The position numbers and the translations under genes were made by a program. This document shows, one piece after another, positions 1 through 9,044 of a stretch of DNA of 64,000 bases; within the stretch, counting starts at the first letter, position 1; the number at the start of each line of letters is the position of its first letter. Below the pieces are notes generated by a model. The model was not told the DNA's origin, did not search any database, and was given only the letters and a program-made list of their open reading frames with translations. This stretch comes from Rhodovulum kholense (GTDB taxonomy: Bacteria > Pseudomonadota > Alphaproteobacteria > Rhodobacterales > Rhodobacteraceae), in contig NZ_QAYC01000009.1 of assembly GCF_003053725.1 (NCBI RefSeq), forward strand, positions 122,864 to 186,863. Reading direction: 5' to 3'.

Positions 1-100
1 CGACGACACGGCCCAGGTGATCCTCGCCGATCCGGTCCTCGAGGCGATCAGGGAAAAGCGTGACCTGGTCCCGGTCGGTGCCATCGATGAAGCCCGCCAT
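1..100 (-). CDS. IS1182-family transposase, N-terminal fragment
   Basis: Read on the minus strand from the ATG at 98-100, the protein begins MAGFIDGTDRDQVTLFPDRL and continues with a DRIGEDHLGRVV-type segment. This is the characteristic N-terminus of IS1182-family DDE transposases, where the usual next residues lead into a helical DNA-binding region. Only about 33 residues are inside the window, so the catalytic core is not visible and activity cannot be judged. Its orientation is opposite to the catabolic operon it interrupts. The family call rests on recognition of the N-terminal motif alone. Confidence 0.65.
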   Translation of the reverse strand, partial: MAGFIDGTDRDQVTLFPDRLEDRIGEDHLGRVV

Positions 101-156
101 CCCTGCCTCCCGCTACCTTGCGGAAGCTTAACACGGAACAGCGTTTCCACACAGCC
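1..156 (-). mobile_element. Terminal part of an IS1182-family insertion sequence (runs off the left edge)
   Basis: The minus strand starts a transposase at about position 100. Upstream of it lies about 55 bp of non-coding DNA whose outer end reads ggctgtgtggaaacg on the minus strand, the kind of terminus seen in transposons of this group. At about position 157 the plus strand resumes an oxidoreductase reading frame, so the IS boundary is placed at about 150-157. The exact end and any target duplication cannot be fixed, because the other end lies outside the window. Confidence 0.6.
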
Positions 157-1082
157 TCGGCCCGCTGCTCACGCTGGTCGCGGCACAGCTGCAGGCGGCC
201 GGAGCCGGGGTCGCCGCCGTTCTAGACACCGCACCGCTTGGGGCGCAGGCCCGGGCGCTGCCCCGGCTGGCCGCCCGACCCGTCGTCACGCTGCGGGGGC
301 TGGCGATGCGGGCGCGGCTCGGGCGGCTTTGCCGCGCGGGCGTCACGCTCGGGCGGATCGAGGCAGATGCCGAGGGGCCGACAGCGCTTTGCTGGCCCAA
401 CGCGCGCGGACAGGCGCGGCCCCCCTGCGATACCGTCGCGCTTGGCTGGCACCTGCGGTCCGAAACCCATCTGGCCGAACTGGCGGGCGCGCGCCTTTTC
501 CACGATCCGCTCTGGGCGCAATGGCGGCCCGAGGCCGACCCGATGGGCCGGGCGGGTGCCGGGCTTTATCTCGCGGGCGACGGGCTTTGCCTTCTGGGCG
601 CCGACGCGGCCGAGATCGCGGGGCGGCTGGCCGCCATCGCCTGCCTTCAGGATCTGGGCCTGCCCCACCCCGCGTCCGATCTGCGCCGCCTCAAACGCCC
701 GCGCCGCTTTGCGGCCGGTCTGGCGCAGGCCTTTCCCGACCCCGCCGCCAGGGTCGCGGCACCGCCCGACAGATCCGTCATCTGCCGCTGCGAGGGCATC
801 ACCGCGGGCGCGCTGCGCGAAAGCGCGGCCCATGGCGGGGCGGAGGCGAACCGGGTCAAGTCGCTGTCGCGCGCCGGTATGGGCCGCTGTCAGGGCCGCT
901 ATTGCCAGATCGCGGCGACCGAAATCCTGGCCGCCGCCACCGGGATCGCGCCAAGGATGCGGCCGACCGAGGCGGGACGGATGCGGGCCCAGGCCCCGGC
1001 GCGGCCGCTGCCGGTCTCGGCCTGCCTGGCCCGCCCGGACCCCGGCCGGTCGCAGACGATCCTGCCATCCAGGCGGCGCTGA
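157..1082 (+). pseudogene. FAD-dependent oxidoreductase with [2Fe-2S] BFD-like domain, 5' end removed by IS insertion
   Basis: The open frame can be read from about 157, just inside the IS end, to the TGA at 1080-1082. Its first residues (GPLLTLVAAQLQAAG) match an internal part of NAD(P)/FAD oxidoreductases of the opine-oxidase/hydrogen-cyanide-synthase type, so the FAD-binding N-terminus is missing. The C-terminal part holds CRCEGITAG followed about 40 residues later by GMGRCQGRYC, the four-cysteine [2Fe-2S] pattern of BFD-like domains. Such proteins oxidise opines or amines with a partner dehydrogenase subunit. In this operon it would have supplied an aldehyde or keto acid to the downstream dehydrogenases. 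It is probably inactive now, unless a promoter and start were provided by the IS. Confidence 0.7.
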
Positions 1083-1171
1083 CAGCGGAATATGCTGCGC
1101 GCCCCGGCGCTTCGGCAGGAAGATACGGGGGCCATCGGCTAGGCTCGGCCCAAGATCACAGCGGAGGAGCC

Positions 1172-2635
1172 ATGTCGCTCAGTTTCGACCCGGCACGCCT
1201 GTCCCTGCCGGAGGGTCATTTCATCGGCGGGCGCTATCTGCCCGGCCCCGACGCCATCGAGATCCGCGCGCCCTCGGACGGCCGCATCCTTGGCGCTATC
1301 CCGCAAGCCGATGCCGGGACCGTCGACCGCGCGGTCGAGGCCGCCCGCACGGCACTTGCCCGGTCGGGCTGGGCCGATCTGGCCCCCCGCGACCGGGTTC
1401 GCGCGCTGCAGGCCTGGGCCGATCTGATCGAGGCCGAGGCCGAGGACCTGGCCCGGATCGAGGCCGTGGCCTCGTCCCGCCCGATTGCCGAGGCGGTGCC
1501 GGGCGATGTCGCGATCCTGGCCGAACAGATCCGCTTTTTCGCAGAATTCGCCGACAAGGAGGGCGGCAGCCTGGTGCCGACCGGCGCCGGGCGGATGGGG
1601 ATGATCGCGTCCGAACCCTATGGCGTCGTCGGCGCCATCACGCCCTGGAACTTCCCGCTGTCGATGGCGGGCTGGAAGCTTGGCCCGGCACTGGCCGCGG
1701 GCAATGCGGTGGTGCTGAAACCCTCCGAGATGACCCCCTGGTCGACGCTGCGCCTGGCCGAGCTGTCGGTGCGCGCGGGCCTGCCCGAGGGGCTGATCAA
1801 CATCGTGCTCGGCGACGGGCCGAACGCCGGCGCGGCGCTGGTCGCCCATCCCGGCATCGCCAAGGTCTCGTTCACCGGCTCGACCCGGGCGGGCGCAGCG
1901 ATCATGGAAAACATCGCGCGCAGCGGCATCAAGCCGATGACGCTGGAACTGGGCGGCAAGTCGCCGCAACTGGTCTTCGCCGATGCCGATCTGGACCTCG
2001 CCGCCGACTGCATCCTGCGCGGCATCACCGCCAATGCCGGTCAGGTCTGCGTCGCTGGATCGCGCCTGATCGCCGAAGCCTCGGTGGCCGAAGAGCTGGC
2101 CGCGAAAATCGCCGCGAAGATGGCCGGGATCGCCCCCGGCCCGACCTGGGAGGCGGCCACCGGCTATTCGCCGATCATCTCGGAGGCCCAGCTGTCGCGC
2201 ATCGACGGCATCGTGCAGGCCGCCCGGGCCGAGGGCGCCGGGGTGCTGTGCGGCGGCGAACGCCTCGACCGGTCCGGCAGCTTCTATGCGCCCACGATCC
2301 TGACCGGGCCTGGCGCGGACTCGCCCGCCATCACCGAAGAGATCTTCGGCCCGGTCCTGACGGTCGAAACCTTCCAGACCGAGGACGAGGCGCTGGCCCT
2401 GGCTCGCCATCCGACCTATGGCCTCTGCTCGGGGATCTACACCCGCGATCTGTCGCGCGCGCTGCGGATGACCCGCGCGATCGAGGCGGGCACGGTCTGG
2501 GTCAACCGCTATGGCCGCTCGCGCGACCACATCCTGCCCACCGGAGGCTGGAAATCCTCGGGCCTTGGCAAGGATCTGGGCCGCGAGGCCTATCTGGCCA
2601 ACCGACGCCAGAAATCCGTTCTGATCGACCTTTGA
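1172..2635 (+). CDS. NAD(P)-dependent aldehyde dehydrogenase
   Basis: A 487-residue protein of the ALDH superfamily, which oxidises an aldehyde to the acid with NAD(P)+. Visible motifs are GAITPWNFPLS (Rossmann and substrate region), FTGSTRAG (coenzyme loop), the catalytic glutamate in LELGGK near residue 258 and the catalytic cysteine in GQVCVAGSR near residue 292. I chose the ATG at 1172 because GGAGG lies a few bases upstream. The longer upstream reading frame is out of frame with the oxidoreductase remnant and has no homology. It lies 89 bp after that remnant and 22 bp before the tartrate dehydrogenase gene, so it belongs to one catabolic operon. The substrate is not identifiable from sequence. 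Confidence 0.9.
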   Translation: MSLSFDPARLSLPEGHFIGGRYLPGPDAIEIRAPSDGRILGAIPQADAGTVDRAVEAARTALARSGWADLAPRDRVRALQAWADLIEAEAEDLARIEAVASSRPIAEAVPGDVAILAEQIRFFAEFADKEGGSLVPTGAGRMGMIASEPYGVVGAITPWNFPLSMAGWKLGPALAAGNAVVLKPSEMTPWSTLRLAELSVRAGLPEGLINIVLGDGPNAGAALVAHPGIAKVSFTGSTRAGAAIMENIARSGIKPMTLELGGKSPQLVFADADLDLAADCILRGITANAGQVCVAGSRLIAEASVAEELAAKIAAKMAGIAPGPTWEAATGYSPIISEAQLSRIDGIVQAARAEGAGVLCGGERLDRSGSFYAPTILTGPGADSPAITEEIFGPVLTVETFQTEDEALALARHPTYGLCSGIYTRDLSRALRMTRAIEAGTVWVNRYGRSRDHILPTGGWKSSGLGKDLGREAYLANRRQKSVLIDL

Positions 2636-2657
2636 GCCGCCTTTTCAGGAGACGACC

Positions 2658-3713
2658 ATGACCAACCACAAGATCGCCCTGATCCCGGGCGACGGCATCG
2701 GCGTCGACGTGACCGATGCCGCGATGGAGATCGCCACCGCCGCCGCCCGGCGCTTCGGCTTCACGCTGGCGACCGAGACCTTCCCCTGGTCCTGCGACCA
2801 TTACCTGGCCACGGGGCGGATGATGCCCGAGGACGGGATCGAGACGTTGCGCGGCTTCGAAGCCATCTATCTGGGCGCGGTCGGCTGGCCCGCCACGGTG
2901 CCGGATTCCGTGTCGCTGCACGGGCTTTTGCTGCCGATCCGCAAGGCCTTCGCGCAATATGCCAATATCCGGCCGCACCGGCTGCTGAAAGGCGTCGAAG
3001 GCCCGCTGAGGTCGGAAGGCTTCGACATTCTCTGCATCCGCGAGAATACCGAGGGCGAATACTCCGGCGCGGGCGGGCGCGTGCATCAGGGCACGCCGGG
3101 CGAGGTCGCGATCCAGACCTCGGTCTTTACCCGGATGGGCGTCGAGCGCATCCTGCGCTTTGGCTTCGAGCAGGCGCGCGCGCGGCGCGGGCACCTGACC
3201 TCGGTGACGAAATCGAACGCCCAGCAGTATTCGATGGTCTTCTGGGACGAAGTCACCCGCGAGGTCGCCGCCGACTACCCGGACGTGAGCGTCGAGCCCA
3301 TGCATATCGACGCGATGGCCGCGCGGATGGTGATGGCGCCCGAAAGCCTTGACGTGATCGTCGCCTCGAACCTTTTCGGCGACATCCTGACCGATCTGGG
3401 GGCGGCCATTCAGGGGGGTCTTGGCTTCGCGGCCTCGGCCAATATCAACCCCGACCGCAGCGCGCCCTCGATGTTCGAACCCGTGCACGGGTCGGCCCCC
3501 GATATCGCGGGCAAGGATATCGCCAACCCCATCGCCGCGATCTGGTCGGCGGCGATGATGCTCGATCATCTGGGCGAGGCCGAGGCCGCCGCCGCGATCC
3601 TTGCCGCCATAGAGGCCGCCACGGCGCAAGGCATCGGCACCCGGCCCGGCAGCCATTCCACATCCGACATCACGAAAGCCGTCGCCGCGGCGCTGGAGGC
3701 CCGAGAAGAATGA
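2658..3713 (+). CDS. Tartrate dehydrogenase / D-malate dehydrogenase (decarboxylating) family
   Basis: A 351-residue beta-decarboxylating dehydrogenase of the isocitrate/isopropylmalate family. It opens with [11 protein letters not shown], has the [10 protein letters not shown] substrate loop, and carries the [10 protein letters not shown] and [13 protein letters not shown] motifs that hold the metal ligands and NAD. The TEGEYSG loop and the overall pattern fit the TtuC/DmlA subgroup (tartrate and D-malate oxidation to oxaloglycolate or pyruvate) better than LeuB. A Shine-Dalgarno AGGAG lies at 2647-2651. The 3' end overlaps the next ATG by 4 bases, indicating translational coupling. Within the operon it probably finishes degradation of a hydroxy-dicarboxylate. 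The exact substrate is inferred. Confidence 0.85.
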   Translation: MTNHKIALIPGDGIGVDVTDAAMEIATAAARRFGFTLATETFPWSCDHYLATGRMMPEDGIETLRGFEAIYLGAVGWPATVPDSVSLHGLLLPIRKAFAQYANIRPHRLLKGVEGPLRSEGFDILCIRENTEGEYSGAGGRVHQGTPGEVAIQTSVFTRMGVERILRFGFEQARARRGHLTSVTKSNAQQYSMVFWDEVTREVAADYPDVSVEPMHIDAMAARMVMAPESLDVIVASNLFGDILTDLGAAIQGGLGFAASANINPDRSAPSMFEPVHGSAPDIAGKDIANPIAAIWSAAMMLDHLGEAEAAAAILAAIEAATAQGIGTRPGSHSTSDITKAVAAALEAREE

Positions 3714-5149
3714 AGCTGAACGACCCCGACCTTTTCCGCCAGGCCGCGCTGATCGGCAAGGCGTGGATCTCCCGCCCCGACATGGCCGTCGAGAACCCGG
3801 CCGACGGCTCGGTCCTCGGCCACATGCCCGACTGCACCGCCGCCGAGACCGAAGACGCCATCGCCGAAGCCGGGGCCGCCATGGGCCCCTGGAAGGCGCG
3901 CACCCATGCCGAGCGGGCCGATATCCTGATGGCCTGGTACGGGCTGATGCGCACCCACGAGGAAGACCTCGCGCAGATCCTGACCGCCGAACAGGGCAAG
4001 CCGCTCGCCGAGGCCCTGGGCGAGATCCGCTACGGCGCGAGCTTCGTGCGCTGGTTTGCCGAAGAGGCCCGCCGGATCAATGGCGGTATCATCCCCTCGC
4101 CCACGCCCGACAAGCGCATCCTGACGCTGAAGGAACCCGTGGGCGTCTGCGCCATCATCACGCCCTGGAACTTCCCCAACGCGATGATCACCCGCAAGGT
4201 CGCCCCGGCGCTGGCGGCAGGCTGTACCGTGGTCATCAAGCCCTCGGACTTCACCCCCTATTCGGCGCTGGCGCTTGGCGTTCTGGCCGAGCGCGCGGGC
4301 ATCCCCGCGGGCGTCATCAACATCCTGACCGGCCGCCCCGAAGAGATCGGCGCGACGCTGACCGGGTCCGCAATCGTGCGCAAGCTGTCCTTCACCGGCT
4401 CGACCCGGGTGGGGTCTCTGCTGATGGAGCAATGCGCGCCCACAGTGAAACGCCTCAGCCTGGAACTGGGCGGCAATGCGCCCTTCATCGTCTTCGACGA
4501 CGCCGATCTCGACGCGGCGGTCGAGGGCGCGATGGCCTCGAAATTCCGCAATGGCGGGCAGACCTGCGTCTGTTCGAACCGCATCCTCGTGCAGGCGGGC
4601 ATTCATGACGCCTTTGTCGAAAAGCTTTCGGCCAGGGTCGCGGCGCTGAAGGTGGGCGCGGGCACCGAGGACGGCACCCAGATCGGCCCGATGATCAACG
4701 CCGCCGCCATCGCCAAGATCGAGGCCCATGTCGCCGACGCGCTGGCAAAGGGCGCGACCCGGGCGACCCCCGCCCGCGATCTGCCGCCGCAGTTCGCCGA
4801 TCCGGTGGTCCTGACCGGCGCCACGACCGCGATGCGGCTGGCCTCGGAGGAAACCTTCGGCCCGGTGGCGCCCATCTTCCGCTTTAAGACCGAGGCCGAG
4901 GCGCTGGCCCTCGCCAATGGCACGCCCTTCGGGCTGGCCGCCTATTTCTACACCCGCGATCTGGCCCGCGCCTTCCGGGTCGGCGAGGCGCTCGAGTTCG
5001 GTCTGGTGGGGCTCAATACCGGCGCGGTCAGCCATGAGGTGTCGCCCTTCGGGGGCGTCAAGACCTCGGGGCTCGGGCGCGAGGGCGCGCAGGCCGGGAT
5101 CGAGGAATACCTTGAAACCAAAGCCTTCCATATGGGCGGCCTGCTCTGA
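3710..5149 (+). CDS. gabD: Succinate-semialdehyde dehydrogenase family protein
   Basis: A 479-residue ALDH that fits the GabD group: NAD(P)+-dependent oxidation of succinate semialdehyde, or a close relative such as glutarate semialdehyde, to the dicarboxylate that feeds the TCA cycle. Motifs are TPWNFPNAMITRK, FTGSTRVGSLLM, the catalytic glutamate in LELGGNAPF near residue 251 and the catalytic cysteine in GGQTCVCSNR near residue 285. The C-terminal FGGVKTSGLGREG is typical of GabD. It overlaps the preceding gene by 4 bp and is the last gene before a strong hairpin terminator. GabD is the closest family. The true semialdehyde is not fixed by the sequence. Confidence 0.85.
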   Translation: MKLNDPDLFRQAALIGKAWISRPDMAVENPADGSVLGHMPDCTAAETEDAIAEAGAAMGPWKARTHAERADILMAWYGLMRTHEEDLAQILTAEQGKPLAEALGEIRYGASFVRWFAEEARRINGGIIPSPTPDKRILTLKEPVGVCAIITPWNFPNAMITRKVAPALAAGCTVVIKPSDFTPYSALALGVLAERAGIPAGVINILTGRPEEIGATLTGSAIVRKLSFTGSTRVGSLLMEQCAPTVKRLSLELGGNAPFIVFDDADLDAAVEGAMASKFRNGGQTCVCSNRILVQAGIHDAFVEKLSARVAALKVGAGTEDGTQIGPMINAAAIAKIEAHVADALAKGATRATPARDLPPQFADPVVLTGATTAMRLASEETFGPVAPIFRFKTEAEALALANGTPFGLAAYFYTRDLARAFRVGEALEFGLVGLNTGAVSHEVSPFGGVKTSGLGREGAQAGIEEYLETKAFHMGGLL

Positions 5150-5157
5150 TCGAGGCA

Positions 5158-5182
5158 GGGCGCGCCCATCGGCGCGCCCTTT
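5158..5182 (+). terminator. Rho-independent terminator after gabD
   Basis: A perfect 9-bp stem (gggcgcgcc / ggcgcgccc) with a 4-base loop is followed by TTT, 9 bases after the gabD stop codon. It closes the catabolic operon and separates it from the Amt-MCP gene. Confidence 0.75.
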
Positions 5183-5276
5183 CCGGGGCCCCGGCGGCAG
5201 TGGCCCCGGGCGGTTAATTCTTATTTCGGATGTGGGGACTAGGCAGGGAGTCGTTTTCAACCAGTGAGCCCTGTTC

Positions 5277-7661
5277 ATGAAAGCTGTCCTGGCGGTTCTC
5301 GCCACCCTCCTGACGCCTGGGATTGCAGCCGCCGGCACCGAGCGTTTCGCGCTTCATACCGACCTCGACCATGTCTGGACGATGACCGCCGCGGCGCTGG
5401 TCTTCATGATGCAGGCGGGCTTCCTGCTGCTCGAGGCCGGGCAGGTCCGGTCCAAGAACTCGATCAACGTCGCCCAGAAGAACCTGGTCGATTTCATCCT
5501 GTCGACGCTGGCCTTCGGCTCGATCGGCTTTGCGCTGATGTTCGGTCCCAGCCTCGGCGGATGGATCGGGTTTTCTTCCGACTACATTTTCTTCAACACC
5601 GAAGGCGACTGGTCGCTGACCTTCTTCGTCTTCCAGCTGATGTTCTGCGGCACCGCGGCCACCATCGTCTCGGGCGCGGTCGCGGAACGCGCGACGATGT
5701 CGGGCTACATGATCTGCACCCTGCTGATCGGCTGCCTGATCTACCCGGTCTCGGGCCACTGGGCGTGGGGCGGGCTGCTGTCGGGCGAGACCGAGGGCTG
5801 GCTCGCGCGGCTCGGCTTCATCGACTTCGCCGGGTCGACCGTGGTGCATTCGGTCGGTGCCTGGGTGGCTCTGGCCGCGATCATCCTCATCGGACCGCGG
5901 CTCGGGCGCTATGACGCAGCGGGACGGCCGGTCACGCTCCATGGCCATTCGCCGGTCCTGTCGACGCTGGGCGCGCTGATCCTCTGGATCGGCTGGATCG
6001 GGTTCAATGGCGGATCGACCAATATCGGGTCCGGCGCCATCGCCGGGATCATCGCCAACACCATCGTCTCGGGCGCGGCGGGCGGTGCGGTCGGGCTGAT
6101 CATCGGAGCGCGCAAGACCGGCATCTACCGGCCCGAGCATCTGATCAACGGCTCGCTGGCCGGTCTGGTCGGCATCACCGCAGGCTGCGACGCGGTCGCG
6201 ACGCAATCGGCCTTCCTGATCGGGGCCAGCGCGGGCGCCGTCGCCTTCCTTGCGCGTGAGATGCTGGACCGGGTCTGGCGGCTAGACGACCCGCTCGGGG
6301 CGATCTCGGTGCACGGCGTCGCAGGGGCCTGGGGGACGCTGATGGCGGGCGCCCTGGCCCGGCCCGATGCGCTGATGGCAGGCAGCCGGATCGCCCAGAT
6401 CGGTGTGCAGGCCCTGGGCATCGGCGCGGTCTTCGTCTGGGCCTTCGGCACGGCCTTCGTTCTGCTGCGGATCGTGGACGCGCTGCTGCCCGCGCCCGAC
6501 GGGCCGCGCGGCGGGCTTCGCGTCACGCGCGAGGCCGAGGAGGCCGGGCTGAACATTGCCGAACACGACGCGCCGCTGGGCCTTTCGGGGCTGGTGCGGG
6601 CGATGGCCCGCATCGCCGAGAACCCCTCGGCCGAGATCGGCAGGATCGAGACCGAACCGGGCGAGGAATCGCACGAGGCGGCGACCCTGTTCAACGGCAT
6701 CGCCGAGAACATCCGCCGCAAGGCCGAAACCGACCGGCGGCTTGCCGACCAGTCCGAGGCGTTGCTGGCCGATCTGGCCGGGACCATCGAGGCGGTGCTG
6801 GACGGGCGGCTCGACCGGCGCATGCAGATCGGGCACGAGGGCCCCTTCGCCCGGGTGCCGGGGTCGATCAATGCGATGATCGGGTCGGTCGAGACTATGG
6901 TCGGCGAGATCGCCGCCTCGGCCCAGTCGGTCGCCGCCCATGCCGCGCAGCTCAGCGCCCAGAGCGCGACGCTGACCTCGGGCTCGACCGATCAGGCGCG
7001 CCAGATCGGGTCCGTTTCGGAAGAGATGGCCGAGCTGCGCGCCGAGGTCGACCGCAACGGCGCGCGTCTGGAACAGGCGCTGCTGAATTCCGAACTGGCG
7101 CGTCAGGGCGCGGCCGATGCCGCCGAGATTTCGCGGCGGGCCGTGGCCGGGATGGAACAGGCCAGCGCCGCGATCGGACGCATCGCCGCCGGGCTCGAGA
7201 TGATCGACGAGGTCGCCTTTGCCACCCGACTTCTCAGCCTCAACGCCTCGGTCGAGGCGGCCCGGGCCAGCGGCACGGCCGGCGCGGGCTTTTCGGTGGT
7301 GGCGCAGGAGGTGCGCAGCCTCGCCGAGACCACCACCGCCTCGGCGGCCGACATCCGCGGCATGCTGAACGGGGTGCGCGAGACCGTCACCGGGGCGGTC
7401 CGCGAGGTCGCGGGCACCGATCACGCGCTGGAGGACATTCGCGGCCGCATCGCCTCGAATGCCACGCTGCTGGCCGAGGTCGAGGAAATGGAAGCGCGCT
7501 CGCGCACCCTCCTGGCGCGGGTCGAAACGACGCTGTCCGATCTGGCGCAGTCTTCACGGAAAGTGCTGGAAGAGGCGGACCAGACCCGTCAGGTGGCGCG
7601 CGAGTTGCACTCGAACGCCGCCCGCACCACCGCCACGGTCGAACGGTATCGCGCCGCCTGA
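5277..7661 (+). CDS. Ammonium transporter fused to a methyl-accepting chemotaxis signalling domain
   Basis: One uninterrupted 794-residue frame joins two families. Residues 1-20 look like a signal peptide. About 30-405 are an Amt/MEP ammonium channel with some eleven membrane segments, the DFAGSTVVHSVGA segment, and the two pore histidines in SGHWAWGG-type and ISVHGVAGAWGTL motifs. A soluble linker and a HAMP-like stretch (about 490-560) lead to an MCP signalling hairpin (about 560-790) whose tip reads LLSLNASVEAARASG and GFSVVAQEVRSLAETT. The expected role is ammonium sensing that controls a CheA-CheW array, by analogy with Amt domains fused to histidine kinases or GGDEF domains. No glnK or che gene is adjacent. 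Whether the channel still conducts cannot be told from sequence. Confidence 0.9.
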   Translation: MKAVLAVLATLLTPGIAAAGTERFALHTDLDHVWTMTAAALVFMMQAGFLLLEAGQVRSKNSINVAQKNLVDFILSTLAFGSIGFALMFGPSLGGWIGFSSDYIFFNTEGDWSLTFFVFQLMFCGTAATIVSGAVAERATMSGYMICTLLIGCLIYPVSGHWAWGGLLSGETEGWLARLGFIDFAGSTVVHSVGAWVALAAIILIGPRLGRYDAAGRPVTLHGHSPVLSTLGALILWIGWIGFNGGSTNIGSGAIAGIIANTIVSGAAGGAVGLIIGARKTGIYRPEHLINGSLAGLVGITAGCDAVATQSAFLIGASAGAVAFLAREMLDRVWRLDDPLGAISVHGVAGAWGTLMAGALARPDALMAGSRIAQIGVQALGIGAVFVWAFGTAFVLLRIVDALLPAPDGPRGGLRVTREAEEAGLNIAEHDAPLGLSGLVRAMARIAENPSAEIGRIETEPGEESHEAATLFNGIAENIRRKAETDRRLADQSEALLADLAGTIEAVLDGRLDRRMQIGHEGPFARVPGSINAMIGSVETMVGEIAASAQSVAAHAAQLSAQSATLTSGSTDQARQIGSVSEEMAELRAEVDRNGARLEQALLNSELARQGAADAAEISRRAVAGMEQASAAIGRIAAGLEMIDEVAFATRLLSLNASVEAARASGTAGAGFSVVAQEVRSLAETTTASAADIRGMLNGVRETVTGAVREVAGTDHALEDIRGRIASNATLLAEVEEMEARSRTLLARVETTLSDLAQSSRKVLEEADQTRQVARELHSNAARTTATVERYRAA

Positions 7662-7742
7662 CCCTGCCGCAAAGGCCCGGTCTCCGCTCCGGTCGCGCGC
7701 GGGATCTTGCGAACCTCGCGGGCGGCCGATCGAGCGGTCCCC

Positions 7743-7802
7743 GAGTTTGCCCCAGAGTTTGTCTCTGAGTTTGTCTCTGAGCTTACCCTTGAGCTTGCCC
7801 CT
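7743..7802. repeat. Five imperfect tandem copies of a 12-bp unit
   Basis: The unit is gagtttgtctct, present exactly at 7755-7766 and 7767-7778. Diverged copies lie at 7743-7754, 7779-7790 and 7791-7802, and each begins gag(t/c)tt. The array sits just upstream of the IS3-family remnant and 80 bp after the Amt-MCP gene. No protein can be supported across it. Confidence 0.8.
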
Positions 7803-7889
7803 GATATTTCATCCGGTTGCGACCTGCTCCCCTGAACTGTTTTCGTTTTGAGGTTAGCCTGTTCTCCAGACGAGGAGACAGACGAAGAA

Positions 7890-8190
7890 GAGAAGCCGTT
7901 TCAGCGAGTTGGAATGGGACCGTGGCCCAAGTGGGGCCGCGTAAGCCCATGGAAACCAGATCATTGGCATCCTGAAGGAGCATCAGGCCGGGCTGGGCGC
8001 GAAGGAGGTGTGCCGCAAGCACGGCGTCAGCGACGCGACCTTCTGCAAGTGGCGCTCGAGATATGGCGGCATGGAGGTTCAGGATGCTCGGCGGCTGAAG
8101 GCGCTGGAGGCCGAGAACGCGAAGCTGAAGAATACGCTGGGAAGAAACTTCCAAGACACGGTTCGAGGCGTCGTGCTGTGGACTGGGCCA
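7890..8190 (+). pseudogene. IS3-family OrfA, degraded
   Basis: An N-terminal KRSRFSE-like start near 7890 lacks an ATG. About 50 bp of unrelated sequence then interrupt it before IIGILKEHQAGLGAKEVCRKHGVSDATFCKWRSRYGGM, the helix-turn-helix of IS3 OrfA. The following leucine-zipper region (RRLKALEAENAKLK) is shortened and runs directly into what should be a later segment. The start loss, insertion and deletion together make a functional OrfA impossible. Confidence 0.7.
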
Positions 8191-9044
8191 TGAAGGAGAA
8201 GAGCTGCTGGCAGCCGCGCGCCTGTGCGCTGGCCGGGATCGACCCGCGCGTGTATCGGCGGCAGCCGATCAGGCCGGAGGACCGGGAGTTGCGCGAGCCG
8301 CTGCGGGACCCGTCCGGCGAGAGACGGCGGTTCGGATATCGGCGTCTTCACATCCTGCTGCGGCGGGAAGGTTGGGCACTGAACTGGATCGAAGCCCGTC
8401 AATCAAACGATCCGGGGGATCGTTTGCAGGGCGTAGCGCTCTACCGGATCCACCGCGAGGAGGGCCTCACCGTGCGCAAGCGAGGGGGCCGCAAGCGGGC
8501 GCTGGGCACCAGGGCGCCGATGGCGATCCCGCAGGGACCGAACCGGCGCTGGTCGCTAGACTTCGTCTCGGACAGTCTGAGCGATGGCCGCCGTTTCCGG
8601 ATCCTGTGATTGATCGACGACTTCAGCCGGGAATGCCTGGCGACGGTCGTCGACACCTCGCTTTCCGGCATCCGGGTCGCCCGAGAACTGGATCGGATCG
8701 CCGAGATCAGAGGCCATCCCTGCATGGTGGTCAGCAACAACGGGACCGAGCTGACTTCGAACGCCATCCTCAAATGGCAGCAGGATCGTCGGATCGAATG
8801 GCATTACATCCCGCCGGGGAAACCGATGCAGAACGGCCTTGTCGAGAGTTTCAATGGCCGCCTGAGGGGCGAATGCCTCAACGAGCATCTGTTCGCCAAC
8901 TTGCGCCCTGCCCGCGGCCTGATCACGGCGTGGAGAGACGACTACAACCATCACCGCCCCCACACGAGCCTCGACGGGCTCACCCCGTGGGAGTATCGCC
9001 AAAGGTCGAAAGAGGACCAAACCCTGAACAGAGCTAACCTATAA
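8190..9044 (+). pseudogene. IS3-family OrfB transposase, inactivated by stop codon and catalytic change
   Basis: The frame carries RRFGYRRLHILLRREG and WSLDFVSDSL (first catalytic Asp). Then comes a TGA at 8607-8609, where related transposases read through in the same frame. After the stop it continues [25 protein letters not shown] and [13 protein letters not shown] with the catalytic Glu. In [10 protein letters not shown] the second catalytic Asp is replaced by Asn. An in-frame insertion with a perfect hairpin lies at 8404-8426. It is dead in at least two independent ways. Confidence 0.8.
8404..8426. repeat. Perfect hairpin inserted in the transposase frame
   Basis: The arms caaacgatcc and ggatcgtttg (10 bp, perfect) are separated by ggg. 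They lie between the LLRREG and YRIHREEGL motifs, where related IS3 transposases have only a few residues. The element keeps the reading frame. Confidence 0.7.

Noticed and set aside
7848..8609. Intact IS3 transposase frame starting at 7848
   Set aside because: The 253-codon frame spans two mobile reading frames with insertions and ends at a premature TGA. Called as a pseudogene.
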